Shown piece after piece: positions 9,376-18,056 of a DNA stretch of 64,000 nt. Position 1 is the stretch's first letter; each line of letters opens with the position of its first letter. Below the pieces are notes generated by a model. The model saw only the letters and a list, made by a program, of their open reading frames with translations, ran no database searches and was not told the DNA's origin. A program made the translations under genes and the position numbers. Location of the stretch: contig NZ_NEVN01000011.1 of assembly GCF_002261475.1 (NCBI RefSeq), forward strand, positions 172,760 to 236,759, written 5' to 3'. Origin of the DNA: Bordetella genomosp. 5 (GTDB lineage: Bacteria > Pseudomonadota > Gammaproteobacteria > Burkholderiales > Burkholderiaceae_B).

Positions 9376-10194
9376 TTACATACGCGCGGCCTGCCAGGCG
9401 GCGCCGCTCGACGTGGTGCCGGCCATCGTCTTGCCGTTGACCTGGCCGGTGTAGCGTTCGCTGCCGACGCTGAACTCGATATTGGCGCCATCGAGACGCG
9501 TGTTGCTGAGCGCGAGTGCGTTGTCGCCCTGGCCCAGCTTGCCCGTGAACTTCTGGAACTTCTGCTCGAGCGCCAGCGGCTTGCCGCCCAGCGTCCAGTT
9601 GCCCTCGACCTTGGCCGGCACGATCCACAGGAATGCATTGCAGAAGCTGTTGCAGCCTTCGGAAACGCGCGCCGAATCATCGGGCTCCCAGTCGTCCATC
9701 GTGAACGAGTTGGACACCACGCGCGTGCCCGGCTTCATGTCCAGCAGCGTCGGCCGCAGGCGCAGGTTGAGGTCGGACAACAGGAACAGCGTCACGACCG
9801 ACGCCTTGGTGAAATCGGTCTTGAAGATGTCGGCCTGTTCGAAGGTCGCCGTCTCGGCCACGCCCTCGCGCTGCGCGGCGCGCTTGGACACCTCGACCAG
9901 ATCGCCGTTGAACTCGATGCCGTGCGCCCGCGTGCCGCGCTTGGCCGCGGTGATCACGGTACGGCCATCGCCGGAGCCCAGATCCACCAGATAGTCCTCG
10001 GGCTTGATTTTCGCGAGCCCCAGCATGCTGTCGACCAGATGCTGATTGGTCGGCACCCAGATCACGTCCTTGCCCGACTGCCCCACGGTGGGCTCGTAGG
10101 CCGCGCCCCCGGCGGGCGGGGTCTGCGCCGAGGCGCAGGCGCCCAGCGCGATCGTGCACACCGCGGCAGCGACGGTTTTACGGAAACTCAACAT
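9376..10194 (-). CDS. Exported class I SAM-dependent methyltransferase-like lipoprotein
   Basis: Product of 272 aa. The start at ATG 10194 is set by AGGAG nine bases upstream and by the signal peptide that follows (MLSFRKTVAAAVCTIALGAC), whose last four residues form a lipobox. After the leader comes a Rossmann methyltransferase core with motif I VDLGSGDGRTV and the acidic loop GIEFNGDLVEVSKRAA, then a second, beta-rich region (about 185-272) that is not part of the core and ends in GQVNGKTMAG. SAM is a cytoplasmic cofactor, so a lipoprotein leader on a methyltransferase fold is odd. The protein may use another ligand or may stay inside. The substrate is unknown. It is convergent to the iron receptor module and has no operon partner. 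Confidence 0.75.
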   Translation of the reverse strand: MLSFRKTVAAAVCTIALGACASAQTPPAGGAAYEPTVGQSGKDVIWVPTNQHLVDSMLGLAKIKPEDYLVDLGSGDGRTVITAAKRGTRAHGIEFNGDLVEVSKRAAQREGVAETATFEQADIFKTDFTKASVVTLFLLSDLNLRLRPTLLDMKPGTRVVSNSFTMDDWEPDDSARVSEGCNSFCNAFLWIVPAKVEGNWTLGGKPLALEQKFQKFTGKLGQGDNALALSNTRLDGANIEFSVGSERYTGQVNGKTMAGTTSSGAAWQAARM

Positions 10195-10426
10195 GGGCCT
10201 GACTCCTGAAAGATGACGGTCCTGCGACCGGAAGATGGGGATGCGTTGCGGACGGTCCGCAAGCGGGCGATGGGAAATAGCCTCCATAGCGGCCGGCACC
10301 GGGGTGCGGCCGGACAAACGTTCAGCTTGGTCGTTCAGCTTGGTGACAGATACCGAGCATAGCGTCCTCGCCCGCGCGGGCCAACCCGCGCGCGCGGCGA
10401 ACTGTTCGGCAGGAGATGGACTGGTG

Positions 10427-10523
10427 AGGCGCGGCCGGCCAGGCGCGGCCGGCCAGGCGCGGCTGGCGAGGTGCGCCCGGCGAGGTGCGGCCCGGTTGCG
10501 GCCCGGTTGCGGCCCGGTTGCGG
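10427..10523. repeat. Nested tandem repeats: 14-bp units then 11-bp units
   Basis: Four 14-bp units beginning AGGCGCGG, AGGCGCGG, AGGCGCGG and AGGTGCGC start at 10427, 10441, 10455 and 10469. They are followed by three perfect 11-bp units GCGGCCCGGTT at 10487, 10498 and 10509. The divergence grows from left to right in the 14-mers. It looks like slippage-expanded intergenic DNA. Confidence 0.8.
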
Positions 10524-10614
10524 CAAAGTGTCGGCCACGAATGGCGGGCGCGGCGGTTTACCAACACCTTGCAGGGGAATTTGCACCACGTCGGTGCATC
10601 GGCGGCCTGTCGCA

Positions 10615-10656
10615 TTGACAGACGCAGCGGCACTCAAAATAATAACCATTTCCATT
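10615..10656 (+). promoter_or_regulatory. Promoter of the fecI-type gene with overlapping Fur-like box
   Basis: TTGACA (10615-10620) is followed after exactly 17 bases by AATAAT (10638-10643), a good sigma-70 promoter. The same AT-rich block, AATAATAACCATTTCCATT (10638-10656), resembles the Fur consensus at roughly half of its positions, and is the only AT-rich stretch in a GC-rich region. Iron repression of the sigma factor is therefore likely. Confidence 0.6.
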
Positions 10657-10722
10657 TCAGTATTCTGCGGTTGTTCGGCGCCGATCCGTGAGGAGGTAGT
10701 CGCTCGATCTGAAGGTTCGACC

Positions 10723-11244
10723 TTGACTACGCCCCACAGCCTCGCCTCACCGACCGTCGAATCGCTGTACTGCAGCCATCATTCCTGGCTGCGGTCCTGG
10801 CTGCAGCGCCGGCTGGGCAATGCCGAGCAGGCCGCCGACCTCGCGCAGGACACCTTCATCCGCCTGCTGTCGAGCGACCGGGTGCCGCCGCGGCTCGACG
10901 AGCCCCGCGCGTTTCTCACGACCGTGGCGCAACGCCTGCTGTCCAACCACTGGCGCCGCGAAAAGCTCGAACGCAGCTATCTCGACGCGCTGGCTCAGGC
11001 GCCCCAGGAACTCGCCCGCTCGCCCGAAGAGCGCGCGCTGATCCTCGAAACGCTGCACGAGCTCGACCGCCTGCTCGACGGCCTGCCCGAACCGAGCCGC
11101 CGCGCCTTCCTGATGTCGCAGCTCGAGGGCCAGACGCACGCGCAGATCGCGCAGGCGCTGGAAGTCTCCATCCCCACGGTGAAACGCTACATCGCGCGCG
11201 CACTGCAGCGCTGCTATTTCGCCGACCTGAGCTTCACGGGCTGA
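10723..11244 (+). CDS. fecI: FecI-type ECF sigma factor
   Basis: Extracytoplasmic-function RNA polymerase sigma factor for an iron-receptor operon. I start it at TTG 10723, which has GAAGG seven bases upstream and gives 173 aa, the usual FecI length; the frame is open further upstream but would translate the tandem repeats. Region 2 is visible as LQRRLGNAEQAADLAQDTFIRLL with RAFLTTVAQRLLSNHWRRE, and region 4 as LPEPSRRAFLMSQLEGQTHAQIAQALEVS then IPTVKRYIARAL. The FecR gene begins 7 bases later, so the two form an operon. FecR and the TonB receptor downstream complete a cell-surface signalling set. Confidence 0.93.
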   Translation: MTTPHSLASPTVESLYCSHHSWLRSWLQRRLGNAEQAADLAQDTFIRLLSSDRVPPRLDEPRAFLTTVAQRLLSNHWRREKLERSYLDALAQAPQELARSPEERALILETLHELDRLLDGLPEPSRRAFLMSQLEGQTHAQIAQALEVSIPTVKRYIARALQRCYFADLSFTG

Positions 11245-11251
11245 ACGCGCC

Positions 11252-12277
11252 ATGTCCGCTTCGCCCTGGTACCGCGCCACGCCCGATGTCGGCGAGCTCT
11301 CGCCCGAGGTCGCGCAACGCGCGCTCGAATGGCTCGTCGACCTGCAGGACGCCCCGGCCTGTCCGGCGCTGCTGCAAGGCTGGCAGAGCTGGCGCGCCGC
11401 GCATCCCGATCACGAACGCGCGTGGCAGCGCATCGAATCCGTACAGCGCCGCCTGCAGCCGCTCTCCGGCCCGGGGCCTGCCGGCCTGGCGCAAGCGGCG
11501 CTCGCCGCCCCCCGTAACGGCGCGCCGCGTGCGCCGGATCGCCGCCGCGCGCTCAAGGCGCTGGCCGTCATGGCGATCGCCGGCGGCGCGGCATGGCAAC
11601 TGGAGCCGAGCGTGCCGTGGCGCCGCTGGGCCGCCGACTTCCGCACGGTGGCGGGCGAACGCCGGCGCGTCGTGTTGGCCGACGGCACGCAGGTCACGCT
11701 CAATACCGGCAGCGCGATCGACGTGCGCTTCGACGCCCGGACGCGCCGCGTGGCCCTGATCGCGGGCGAAATCCTCATCGTCACCGCGCGCGACACCGAG
11801 GCCGCGTCGCGGCCGTTCCTGGTGGAGACCGAGCACGGCACCGCGCGCGCGCTCGGCACCGAATACGCCGTGCGTCGCCACGACGAAGGCACCGAGGTCA
11901 ATGTGTTCGCCGGCGCCGTGCAGGTGCGGGCCCGTCTCAACAACGATGAGACGCGCGTGCTGCATGCGGGCCACCGGGCCTGCTACAACGCGCGCGCCAT
12001 CAACGACGACGGCCCCACCGACGAGACCAGCGTCGCCTGGAAAGATGGCTTCATCGTGGCGCGCGGCATGCGCCTCGATGCCTTCGTGGCGGAGCTGGCG
12101 CGCTACACCGACCAGACCCTCGTCTGCGACCCGGCCGTGGCCGCCCTGCGCGTGTCGGGCTCGTTCCCGGTGGCCGACGTCGGCATGGTGCTCGACACCG
12201 TCAGCGCCACGCTGCACATCCGCACCGAGACGCGGGCACGCTTCTGGCGCGACGAACGCCACCTGCTGCCGGCCTGA
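11252..12277 (+). CDS. fecR: FecR-type anti-sigma regulator
   Basis: Inner-membrane regulator of 341 aa that passes the signal from the loaded receptor to the FecI sigma factor. An N-terminal cytoplasmic FecR_N domain carries the family tryptophans (EWLVDLQD, GWQSWRAAHPDHERAWQR), then a membrane segment (ALKALAVMAIAGGAAWQL, about 105-122), then the periplasmic FecR domain (GERRRVVLADGTQVTLNTGS, GEILIVTARD) and a C-terminal STN-like part that contacts the receptor's signalling domain. It sits between the sigma gene and the receptor gene, as expected. Confidence 0.94.
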   Translation: MSASPWYRATPDVGELSPEVAQRALEWLVDLQDAPACPALLQGWQSWRAAHPDHERAWQRIESVQRRLQPLSGPGPAGLAQAALAAPRNGAPRAPDRRRALKALAVMAIAGGAAWQLEPSVPWRRWAADFRTVAGERRRVVLADGTQVTLNTGSAIDVRFDARTRRVALIAGEILIVTARDTEAASRPFLVETEHGTARALGTEYAVRRHDEGTEVNVFAGAVQVRARLNNDETRVLHAGHRACYNARAINDDGPTDETSVAWKDGFIVARGMRLDAFVAELARYTDQTLVCDPAVAALRVSGSFPVADVGMVLDTVSATLHIRTETRARFWRDERHLLPA

Positions 12278-12389
12278 GGTGCCGTCGCGCCGCCGTTACA
12301 AAATAATCGGCCCGGCCCTGATCCCTTTTTGAATCTCGCGGGTCATGTCAGATGACACCTCCCCTTTTCGTCTTCCCGAAGGCACTGAC

Positions 12390-14828
12390 ATGACGCAAAC
12401 CCCGGCCACCCGGCGAGCCGCCCCCCGCCTCTTCCAGCGCACCGTGCTGGCCTGCGCCACCGGTCAGCTGCTGCTCGGCGCCCTCGCCGGCACCGCCGGC
12501 CTGGCCGTGCCGCTGGCGGCCCATGCGCAGGCAGCACCTTCCCGCGCCTACGACATCCCGGGCGGCACGCTTGAAGACGTGCTGGGCCGCTTCGGCCGCG
12601 AATCCGGCATCATGCTGTCGTTCACCCCCGAGGTCACGAGCGGCTTGCGCAGCCCCGGCCTGAAGGGCAGCTACACCGTGCGCGGCGGCCTCGACGCCCT
12701 GTTGGGCAGCACCGGCATCGCCGCCACCCGCCAGGCCAACGGCAGCTACGTCCTCAACCGGATACAGACGGGAGACGCCGCGACGCTGCCCACCGTGACC
12801 GTGGCCGCCAGCGTGGCGGACGGCCTGCAGCCCGCCTATGCCGGCGGCCAGATCGCGCGCGGCGGCAGCCTCGGCGTGCTCGGCACGAGCGACGTGATGG
12901 ACACGCCGTTCAGCACCGTCAACTTCACCGCCCAGACGCTCGACAACCAGCAGGCCCGTTCGCTCGGCGACGTGGTCGTCAACGACTCGTCGGTGCGCAT
13001 GCTGACCGGCAGCGGCGGCTTCGGCGAAGAATTCCAGATCCGGGGCTACAACGTGAACGCCGGCGACGTCGGCGTGAACGGCCTGTACGGCATGGCGTCG
13101 GGCAGCCGTATGCCGGCCGCCATCATGGAACGGGTCGAGTTGCTCAAGGGCCCCGGCACGCTGATGAACGGCATCGGCCCCAACGGCAGCATCGGCGGCA
13201 GCATCAACGTCGTGACCAAACGCGCCGGCGACGATCCGCTCACCCGCGTGACCGCCACCTACGAAAGCAAGGCGCAGTTCGGCGGCCAGCTCGACATGGG
13301 CCGCCGCTTCGGCGAGAACAAGGAATGGGGCGTGCGCGTGAACGGCGCCTACCGCAATGGCGAGACCGGCATACGCGGCAGCGACCAGCAGCTGGGCCTG
13401 GGCGCGCTCGCGCTCGACTACCGCGGTTCGCGGCTGCGCTGGTCGCTCGACGCCTACGATCAACGCGAACACATCGACGAGTTCCGTCCGCAGGTGGCCT
13501 TTCTGCCGAACCTGACCAGCCTGCCCTCGGCGCCCTCGGCCCGCGAAAACTTCTATCCGGGCACCAATCTGCAGCTGCGCGACACGGCGGTCATGTCGCG
13601 CCTCGAATACGACATCACCGATCAGCTCACGGCCCACATCGCGGGCGGCTACCGCTACGGCACGTCGGACCAGGATTTCCCTGGCACCGTGTGGGGCTCG
13701 CAAGTCGACCGGAACGGCGACTTTCGCGTGCAGAACGCTTACTACGATGCCTATTCGCACTCGCGCACCGCCGACGTCGGCCTGCGCGCGCGCTTCGATA
13801 CGTTCGGCGTCAAGCATCAGCTCAGCCTGAGCGCCACGCGCCTGGAGCAGCAGATCGGCTATGCCTACGCCACCTCGCTCACGAGCGCCCCGTCGAACAT
13901 CTACGACCCGGCGCCGCTGCCGCCCATGAGCGGCGACCGCGAGTCGCCCTCCAAGACCTCGAAGAACGAGCTCACCAGCTTCACGCTGGTCGACACGCTG
14001 TCGTTCGCCAACGATCGCGTGCTCATCACCGGCGGCCTGCGCCAGCAGCGTGTGCGCACCGACAACTTCAGCATCGCCACGGGCGAGCGCACTTCGTCGT
14101 ATGACGAGAGCGCGATCTCGCCGTTGGCCGGCTTCGTGGTCAAGCCGCTGGAAAACGTGTCCGTCTATGGCAACTTCACCGCGGGCCTGTCCAATGGCGG
14201 CACCGCGCCCGCCGGCACGGCGAACGCCGGTCAGGCCTTCGCGCCGTCCAAGTCCAAGCAGTACGAAGCCGGCGTCAAAGTCGACTGGGGCAGCATCATC
14301 ACCACGGCCTCGGTGTTCCAGATCGATCGCCCGAGCGGCATCACCAACCTCGCCACCAACACCTACAGCCTCGATGGCGAGCAGCGCAATCGTGGCGTCG
14401 AGCTCTCGGCCATCGGCGAAGTCACGCGCGGCCTGCGTGTGATGGCGGGCACCACGTTTTACGACGCCAAGCTCAAGCGCACCAACGGCGGCCTGAACGA
14501 CGGCAACAAGGCCAACAGCGTGCCGGACTACACCTTCAGTCTCGGCGTGGACTGGGACACGCCGTGGGTCCAGGGCCTGAGCCTGAACGCTCGCGCCATC
14601 CACACCTCGTCCACGTACTACAACGCCGAGAACACCGCCAAGGTGCCGTCCTGGACGCGCTACGACATCGGCGCGCGCTACGCGACCGACATCGCCGGCC
14701 GCGCCGTGGTGTTCCGCGCCAACGTCGAAAACCTCTTCAACAAGAGCTACTGGCTCTCGAGCAGCAGCTCGTATGCGACCGTCGCCGCGCCGCGCACGTT
14801 CCTGCTGTCGGCCCAGATCGATTTCTGA
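12390..14828 (+). CDS. TonB-dependent siderophore receptor with signalling (STN) domain, FecA/FpvA type
   Basis: Outer-membrane transducer of 812 aa. I choose ATG 12390 (GAAGG eight bases upstream) over the in-frame ATG at 12345, which has no ribosome-binding site. A signal peptide ends near AAHAQA. The periplasmic STN domain follows (RAYDIPGGTLEDVLGRFGRE, about 42-115), then plug (STVNFTAQTLDNQQARSLGD, FQIRGYNVNAGDVGVNGLYG) and a barrel ending in F. The STN domain is what FecR senses, so this receptor induces its own synthesis when its ferric ligand binds. Style resembles ferrichrome/pyoverdine-type xenosiderophore receptors; the ligand is not known. No siderophore biosynthesis genes are nearby, so it probably scavenges foreign siderophores. 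Confidence 0.92.
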   Translation: MTQTPATRRAAPRLFQRTVLACATGQLLLGALAGTAGLAVPLAAHAQAAPSRAYDIPGGTLEDVLGRFGRESGIMLSFTPEVTSGLRSPGLKGSYTVRGGLDALLGSTGIAATRQANGSYVLNRIQTGDAATLPTVTVAASVADGLQPAYAGGQIARGGSLGVLGTSDVMDTPFSTVNFTAQTLDNQQARSLGDVVVNDSSVRMLTGSGGFGEEFQIRGYNVNAGDVGVNGLYGMASGSRMPAAIMERVELLKGPGTLMNGIGPNGSIGGSINVVTKRAGDDPLTRVTATYESKAQFGGQLDMGRRFGENKEWGVRVNGAYRNGETGIRGSDQQLGLGALALDYRGSRLRWSLDAYDQREHIDEFRPQVAFLPNLTSLPSAPSARENFYPGTNLQLRDTAVMSRLEYDITDQLTAHIAGGYRYGTSDQDFPGTVWGSQVDRNGDFRVQNAYYDAYSHSRTADVGLRARFDTFGVKHQLSLSATRLEQQIGYAYATSLTSAPSNIYDPAPLPPMSGDRESPSKTSKNELTSFTLVDTLSFANDRVLITGGLRQQRVRTDNFSIATGERTSSYDESAISPLAGFVVKPLENVSVYGNFTAGLSNGGTAPAGTANAGQAFAPSKSKQYEAGVKVDWGSIITTASVFQIDRPSGITNLATNTYSLDGEQRNRGVELSAIGEVTRGLRVMAGTTFYDAKLKRTNGGLNDGNKANSVPDYTFSLGVDWDTPWVQGLSLNARAIHTSSTYYNAENTAKVPSWTRYDIGARYATDIAGRAVVFRANVENLFNKSYWLSSSSSYATVAAPRTFLLSAQIDF

Positions 14829-14852
14829 TCGCCGCGGTGGCTTGCTCGAACG

Positions 14853-14876
14853 AAAGGGGCCGCGAGGCCCCTTTTT
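14853..14876 (+). terminator. Rho-independent terminator after the fec-type operon
   Basis: Nine-bp stem AAAGGGGCC/GGCCCCTTT with a GCGA tetraloop and a T-run, 25 bases after the receptor stop codon. The opposite-strand gene ends at 14901, and the A-run on the left side of the stem lets the hairpin serve that gene too. Confidence 0.85.
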
Positions 14877-14900
14877 CATGCATGTCGCCGGACGCGCGTG

Positions 14901-16055
14901 TCAGCGGCGCGGCAGCGCCACGGTCAGGACACCGTTGGCGACCGCCAGCATCAGCGGCGGATTCTGCCAATCGACCGGTAGCGCGACGCGCCCCGATCGC
15001 ACGGGCTCGCGCGTTTCGCCGTCGGCGGTCCAGGTGCTCTGGTGGGCCTCGAACAGGATGTGGCCGTCATCGGTGACGCTCAGCGGCCGCGTGAAATACG
15101 GCGTGATGCTGCCGCCCACGGCCGGGCGGATGGCCGCCTCGACATGGGCGCGCAGCGAAAACCAGCGGCCCGCATGCCACGCATGCCAGAGCCCCTCGTC
15201 CGGCACCATGGCCTCGTTCAATCGATAGCCCCGCACCACCACGCATTGGCCGCCGGGGCTTTCGAACACCTCGTCGAGCGCAAGCACATGACGCTGGCTC
15301 TCGGCGCCATCCAGCGTGAGCGCGTAAGGCGGCGCGCCCGCCAGCCGCAGCGGATGCGGGGTCAGGCGCAGATCATTGGGCAGCAGCAAATGCGCGGCGA
15401 GACGATGGCCGCGCGGCGTTTCGAGCCTCAGCATGGACGACGGCGGATGGCGCGTCGCCGCGTGGTTTTCGGGCAGCCACAGGCCGCGGAAAGGCTGGAA
15501 CGCGATGACGTGGCCGGCGGCCTCGAAGCAGGCACGGGTCTGGGCCGCATCGCCGTGCAGACGCCGGTACAGCACGTCGGCCGGACCGGCGTCGGCCTCG
15601 AGCACCGCCATCCGCTTTTGCGCGGGGCTGTAGATGGCCACGCGCTCGGCGGCGTGCTCGACCAGCACCAGACCGACCCTCAGCCCCGCGGCATCGGGCG
15701 CCGCATAGCCCGCGGCCGTGCCGTCCACCACCGCTCCATCGCTGAGCATCCAGCTGATGGCGACGGGCCCACCCATGCCGATCTCGTGCTCGCTCAGCGC
15801 CGTGTCGCCCCGCGGCTCCGGCCCCACGGGCGCCCATTGCGCCGCGGACCGCAGACGCGCGCCGCCATGCGGTGCGCCATCGGGCACGACGCCACAGGCG
15901 CGATCGATGCGGTCGGTCAACACCGACAGCCCGATCAGCACCGCGAAGGCGCCGACGGCACCCTCCGCCGATTGCAGCAACAGGAACACCAGGCCCGATA
16001 CCAGCACGGGCAGGAGTTTGAACCAGACGCGATAGCGCAACCAGAGCTGTGACAT
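14901..16055 (-). CDS. Uncharacterised membrane-anchored protein
   Basis: Product of 384 aa from ATG 16055 (AGGA nine bases upstream). I do not recognise a family. The N-terminus has two close hydrophobic segments (about residues 13-26 and 30-44: LLPVLVSGLVFLLLQ and GAFAVLIGLSVL), so it is anchored in the inner membrane. The remaining 330 residues are soluble with many beta-strand patterns and Trp/His-rich stretches (GLWHAWHAGRWFSLR). The protein ends VLTVALPRR. It is divergent from the WG-repeat protein with only about 70 bases between starts and convergent with the fec-type operon. The same frame stays open far upstream, but that part is antisense to the next gene. Confidence 0.7.
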   Translation of the reverse strand: MSQLWLRYRVWFKLLPVLVSGLVFLLLQSAEGAVGAFAVLIGLSVLTDRIDRACGVVPDGAPHGGARLRSAAQWAPVGPEPRGDTALSEHEIGMGGPVAISWMLSDGAVVDGTAAGYAAPDAAGLRVGLVLVEHAAERVAIYSPAQKRMAVLEADAGPADVLYRRLHGDAAQTRACFEAAGHVIAFQPFRGLWLPENHAATRHPPSSMLRLETPRGHRLAAHLLLPNDLRLTPHPLRLAGAPPYALTLDGAESQRHVLALDEVFESPGGQCVVVRGYRLNEAMVPDEGLWHAWHAGRWFSLRAHVEAAIRPAVGGSITPYFTRPLSVTDDGHILFEAHQSTWTADGETREPVRSGRVALPVDWQNPPLMLAVANGVLTVALPRR

Positions 16056-16127
16056 GGCGCACATCCTAGCAAGATTCCGGCGGCCGACCCACCGCGTGGC
16101 GCGCGCGGCGCCGCCGAATTTGGCAGA

Positions 16128-17189
16128 ATGAAAGCCCCTTTCCGCCAGCGAGCCGTCATGCCCCACCCCGCCGTGCGCCTGTCTTCCCTCCTCCGTCTCA
16201 TCGCGCCGTATGGCGCGAAACCGGCATCTGCCCATGCCTCGCGCCACCCGGCGCGCCGCGCGGGCGTGGCGCTCGCCCTCGGCGTGGGCATGACGCTGAC
16301 GGCGGGGCTGGGCCTGCCCGGCGGCGCCCACGCGCAGACGGACGATGGCGCCATGGACGCCGTGGGCGTCACCGAGGCCGATGGCAGCCTCACCACCTAC
16401 AGCGATCCTTTCTGCGCCGGCTATGCCGTGGCGTTCGCCGCCAACGGCGGCGACAAGACGCTCACCCCCGAGTGCCCCGAAGAGCCCGTCGAGCCGCTGT
16501 CCCTGTCGGGCCACGCCAAGGGCGAACGCGCCGGCAAGGCCTCGGCGCAGGCCTTCCAGCAGTTCATGAAGCAGCAGGCGGCGGTGCGCCAGAAGCGCCC
16601 GGAGCAGATTTTTCTGCCGGGCTTCTACGATAAATCGCGCGACATCTGGGCGACGTCGGAACCCGGCATGTATCGCGTCACGAGCTTCGACGGCGGACGC
16701 TTCGCGGTGGTCAACCGGGAAGACGTGGGCCTGGGCGTCGTCGACAAGACCGGCGCGCTCATCGTGCCGATCGAATACCCGCAGATCGGCTTCGAGCAGG
16801 GCGAAACCTTCATCACGGCGCAGAAGGACGGCAAGACGGTCGTCTTCGACGGCCAGGGCAAGGTGATCGTCCCGGCCCGTTACGAGCGCGTGCTCATCCT
16901 CGACAAAAACTATCTCATCGCGCAGAACGACGGCCGCAACGAGGTCTACGATCCGCAGGGCAAGCTGCTTTTCGCGCTCGACAAAGACGTGATCCCCGCG
17001 GGCGAAGGCCTGTTCTGGTTCATGCAGGAGCCCCAACGCTGGGGCCTCGTGGATGGCGCCGGCAAACCCGTGGTCAAGCCCGAGTTCACTTACACCTCGA
17101 GCTTCCAGAAGGGCAAGCTCACCTCGCAGAAAAGCGACGGTGAAAACTACACCATCTTCGCCAATGGCAAGGTCGTGAAGCAGCCCTGA
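16128..17189 (+). CDS. Exported WG-repeat protein
   Basis: Product of up to 353 aa; several in-frame ATGs (16128, 16158) make the start uncertain. A hydrophobic stretch (VALALGVGMTLTAGLGL) ends in AHAQT, a signal peptidase I site near residue 70, so a later start would give a more normal leader. From about 180 on, WG-type (KWG) beta repeats are seen: GLGVVDKTGALIVPIEYPQ, TVVFDGQGKVIVPARYE, NEVYDPQGKLL and RWGLVDGAGKPVVKPEF. These repeats form small beta-propeller-like or solenoid surfaces for protein or glycan contacts. No enzymatic motif is visible. The role is unknown; location in the periplasm or outside is inferred. Confidence 0.8.
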   Translation: MKAPFRQRAVMPHPAVRLSSLLRLIAPYGAKPASAHASRHPARRAGVALALGVGMTLTAGLGLPGGAHAQTDDGAMDAVGVTEADGSLTTYSDPFCAGYAVAFAANGGDKTLTPECPEEPVEPLSLSGHAKGERAGKASAQAFQQFMKQQAAVRQKRPEQIFLPGFYDKSRDIWATSEPGMYRVTSFDGGRFAVVNREDVGLGVVDKTGALIVPIEYPQIGFEQGETFITAQKDGKTVVFDGQGKVIVPARYERVLILDKNYLIAQNDGRNEVYDPQGKLLFALDKDVIPAGEGLFWFMQEPQRWGLVDGAGKPVVKPEFTYTSSFQKGKLTSQKSDGENYTIFANGKVVKQP

Positions 17190-17303
17190 GCGCGGCGCCC
17201 GGGCTCAGGGCGCGAGCGAAGCGGCGCGGTCCGGGTTGAGAAACGATGGCCCGGCCGACGCCGGCCGGGGATATCGCGCGGCCCGCGCGCCTGCGTGGCC
17301 GCG

Positions 17304-18002
17304 TCAGCCCGGAATCGTGAGGCCGCGCGCCACGGCGGGACGGGCGACGAAGGCGTCGAGCACGCGTTGCACGTGGCTGAACTCATCGAACGCGACGAGT
17401 CCACCGGCGCCGTAGAAACCGACCAGATTGCGCACCCACGGGAAGATCGCGATGTCGGCGATGGTGTACTGATCGCCCATCATCCATTCGCGGTCGTGGA
17501 GGTGCTTGTCGAGCACGCCGAGCAGCCGCTTGCTCTCGGCCACGTAGCGGTCGCGCGGGCGCTTGTCTTCGTAGTCTTTGCCGGCGAACTTATGAAAGAA
17601 GCCGAGCTGGCCGAACATGGGGCCGATGCCGCCCATCTGGAACATCACCCATTGCAGCGTCTCGAAGCGGCCGGCATCGTCTTTTGGCATGAAGGCGCCG
17701 GTCTTGCTCGCCAGATACACCAGGATGGCGCCCGACTCGAACAGACCGAAGGGTTTGCCGCCGGGCCCGTTGGGGTCGAGGATCGCCGGGATCTTGTTGT
17801 TGGGGCTGAGCGACAGGAACTCGGGGGAGAACTGATCCTGCGTGTCGAAGCTGACCTTGTGCACCTCGTACGGCAGGCCGGTTTCTTCGAGCATGATCGA
17901 TGCCTTGACGCCATTGGGCGTGGGCAGCGAGTAGAGCTGAATGCGGTCGGGGTGGCTGGCGGGCCACTTGCGGGTAATGGCGAAGGTATCCAGGGCGGTC
18001 AT
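17304..18002 (-). CDS. Glutathione S-transferase, nu-class (YfcG/YghU-like)
   Basis: Cytosolic glutathione-dependent enzyme of 232 aa. The thioredoxin-like N-domain carries the TPNG motif (LYSLPTPNGVKASIMLEE) typical of YfcG/YghU enzymes, which lack the usual catalytic Tyr/Ser/Cys and act as disulfide-bond reductases using two glutathione molecules. The phrases SPEFLSLSPNNKIPAILDPN and FESGAILVYLASKTG build the GSH site, and the C-terminal helical domain is complete. It stands alone, with the aconitase gene on the same strand 54 bases upstream. Physiological substrate unknown. Confidence 0.92.
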   Translation of the reverse strand: MTALDTFAITRKWPASHPDRIQLYSLPTPNGVKASIMLEETGLPYEVHKVSFDTQDQFSPEFLSLSPNNKIPAILDPNGPGGKPFGLFESGAILVYLASKTGAFMPKDDAGRFETLQWVMFQMGGIGPMFGQLGFFHKFAGKDYEDKRPRDRYVAESKRLLGVLDKHLHDREWMMGDQYTIADIAIFPWVRNLVGFYGAGGLVAFDEFSHVQRVLDAFVARPAVARGLTIPG

Positions 18003-18056
18003 GCGAGGGGTCTCCCGTAACGGCGGCGGTGTGCCGGACCTCGCGAAATCATAATC

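Larger units (their letters stand above)
10195..10722. other. 528-bp intergenic region with repeats and iron-responsive promoter
   Basis: No gene is supported here. The left part is unremarkable GC-rich sequence, the middle holds degenerate 14-bp and 11-bp tandem repeats (10427-10523), and the right part holds a sigma-70-like promoter overlapped by a Fur-like site in front of the FecI-type sigma gene. Confidence 0.7.

Noticed and set aside
10427..10523. CRISPR array
   Set aside because: The repeats are adjacent, 11-14 bp long and lack spacers; no cas genes are in the window.
12348..14879. An 843-codon minus-strand frame opposite the FecA-type receptor
   Set aside because: Antisense to a well-supported receptor gene; no motifs.
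16056..17036. N-terminal extension of the unknown membrane protein opposite the WG-repeat gene
   Set aside because: The frame is open, but a ribosome-binding site and hydrophobic start fit ATG 16055, and the extension is antisense to a protein with a clear signal peptide and repeats.
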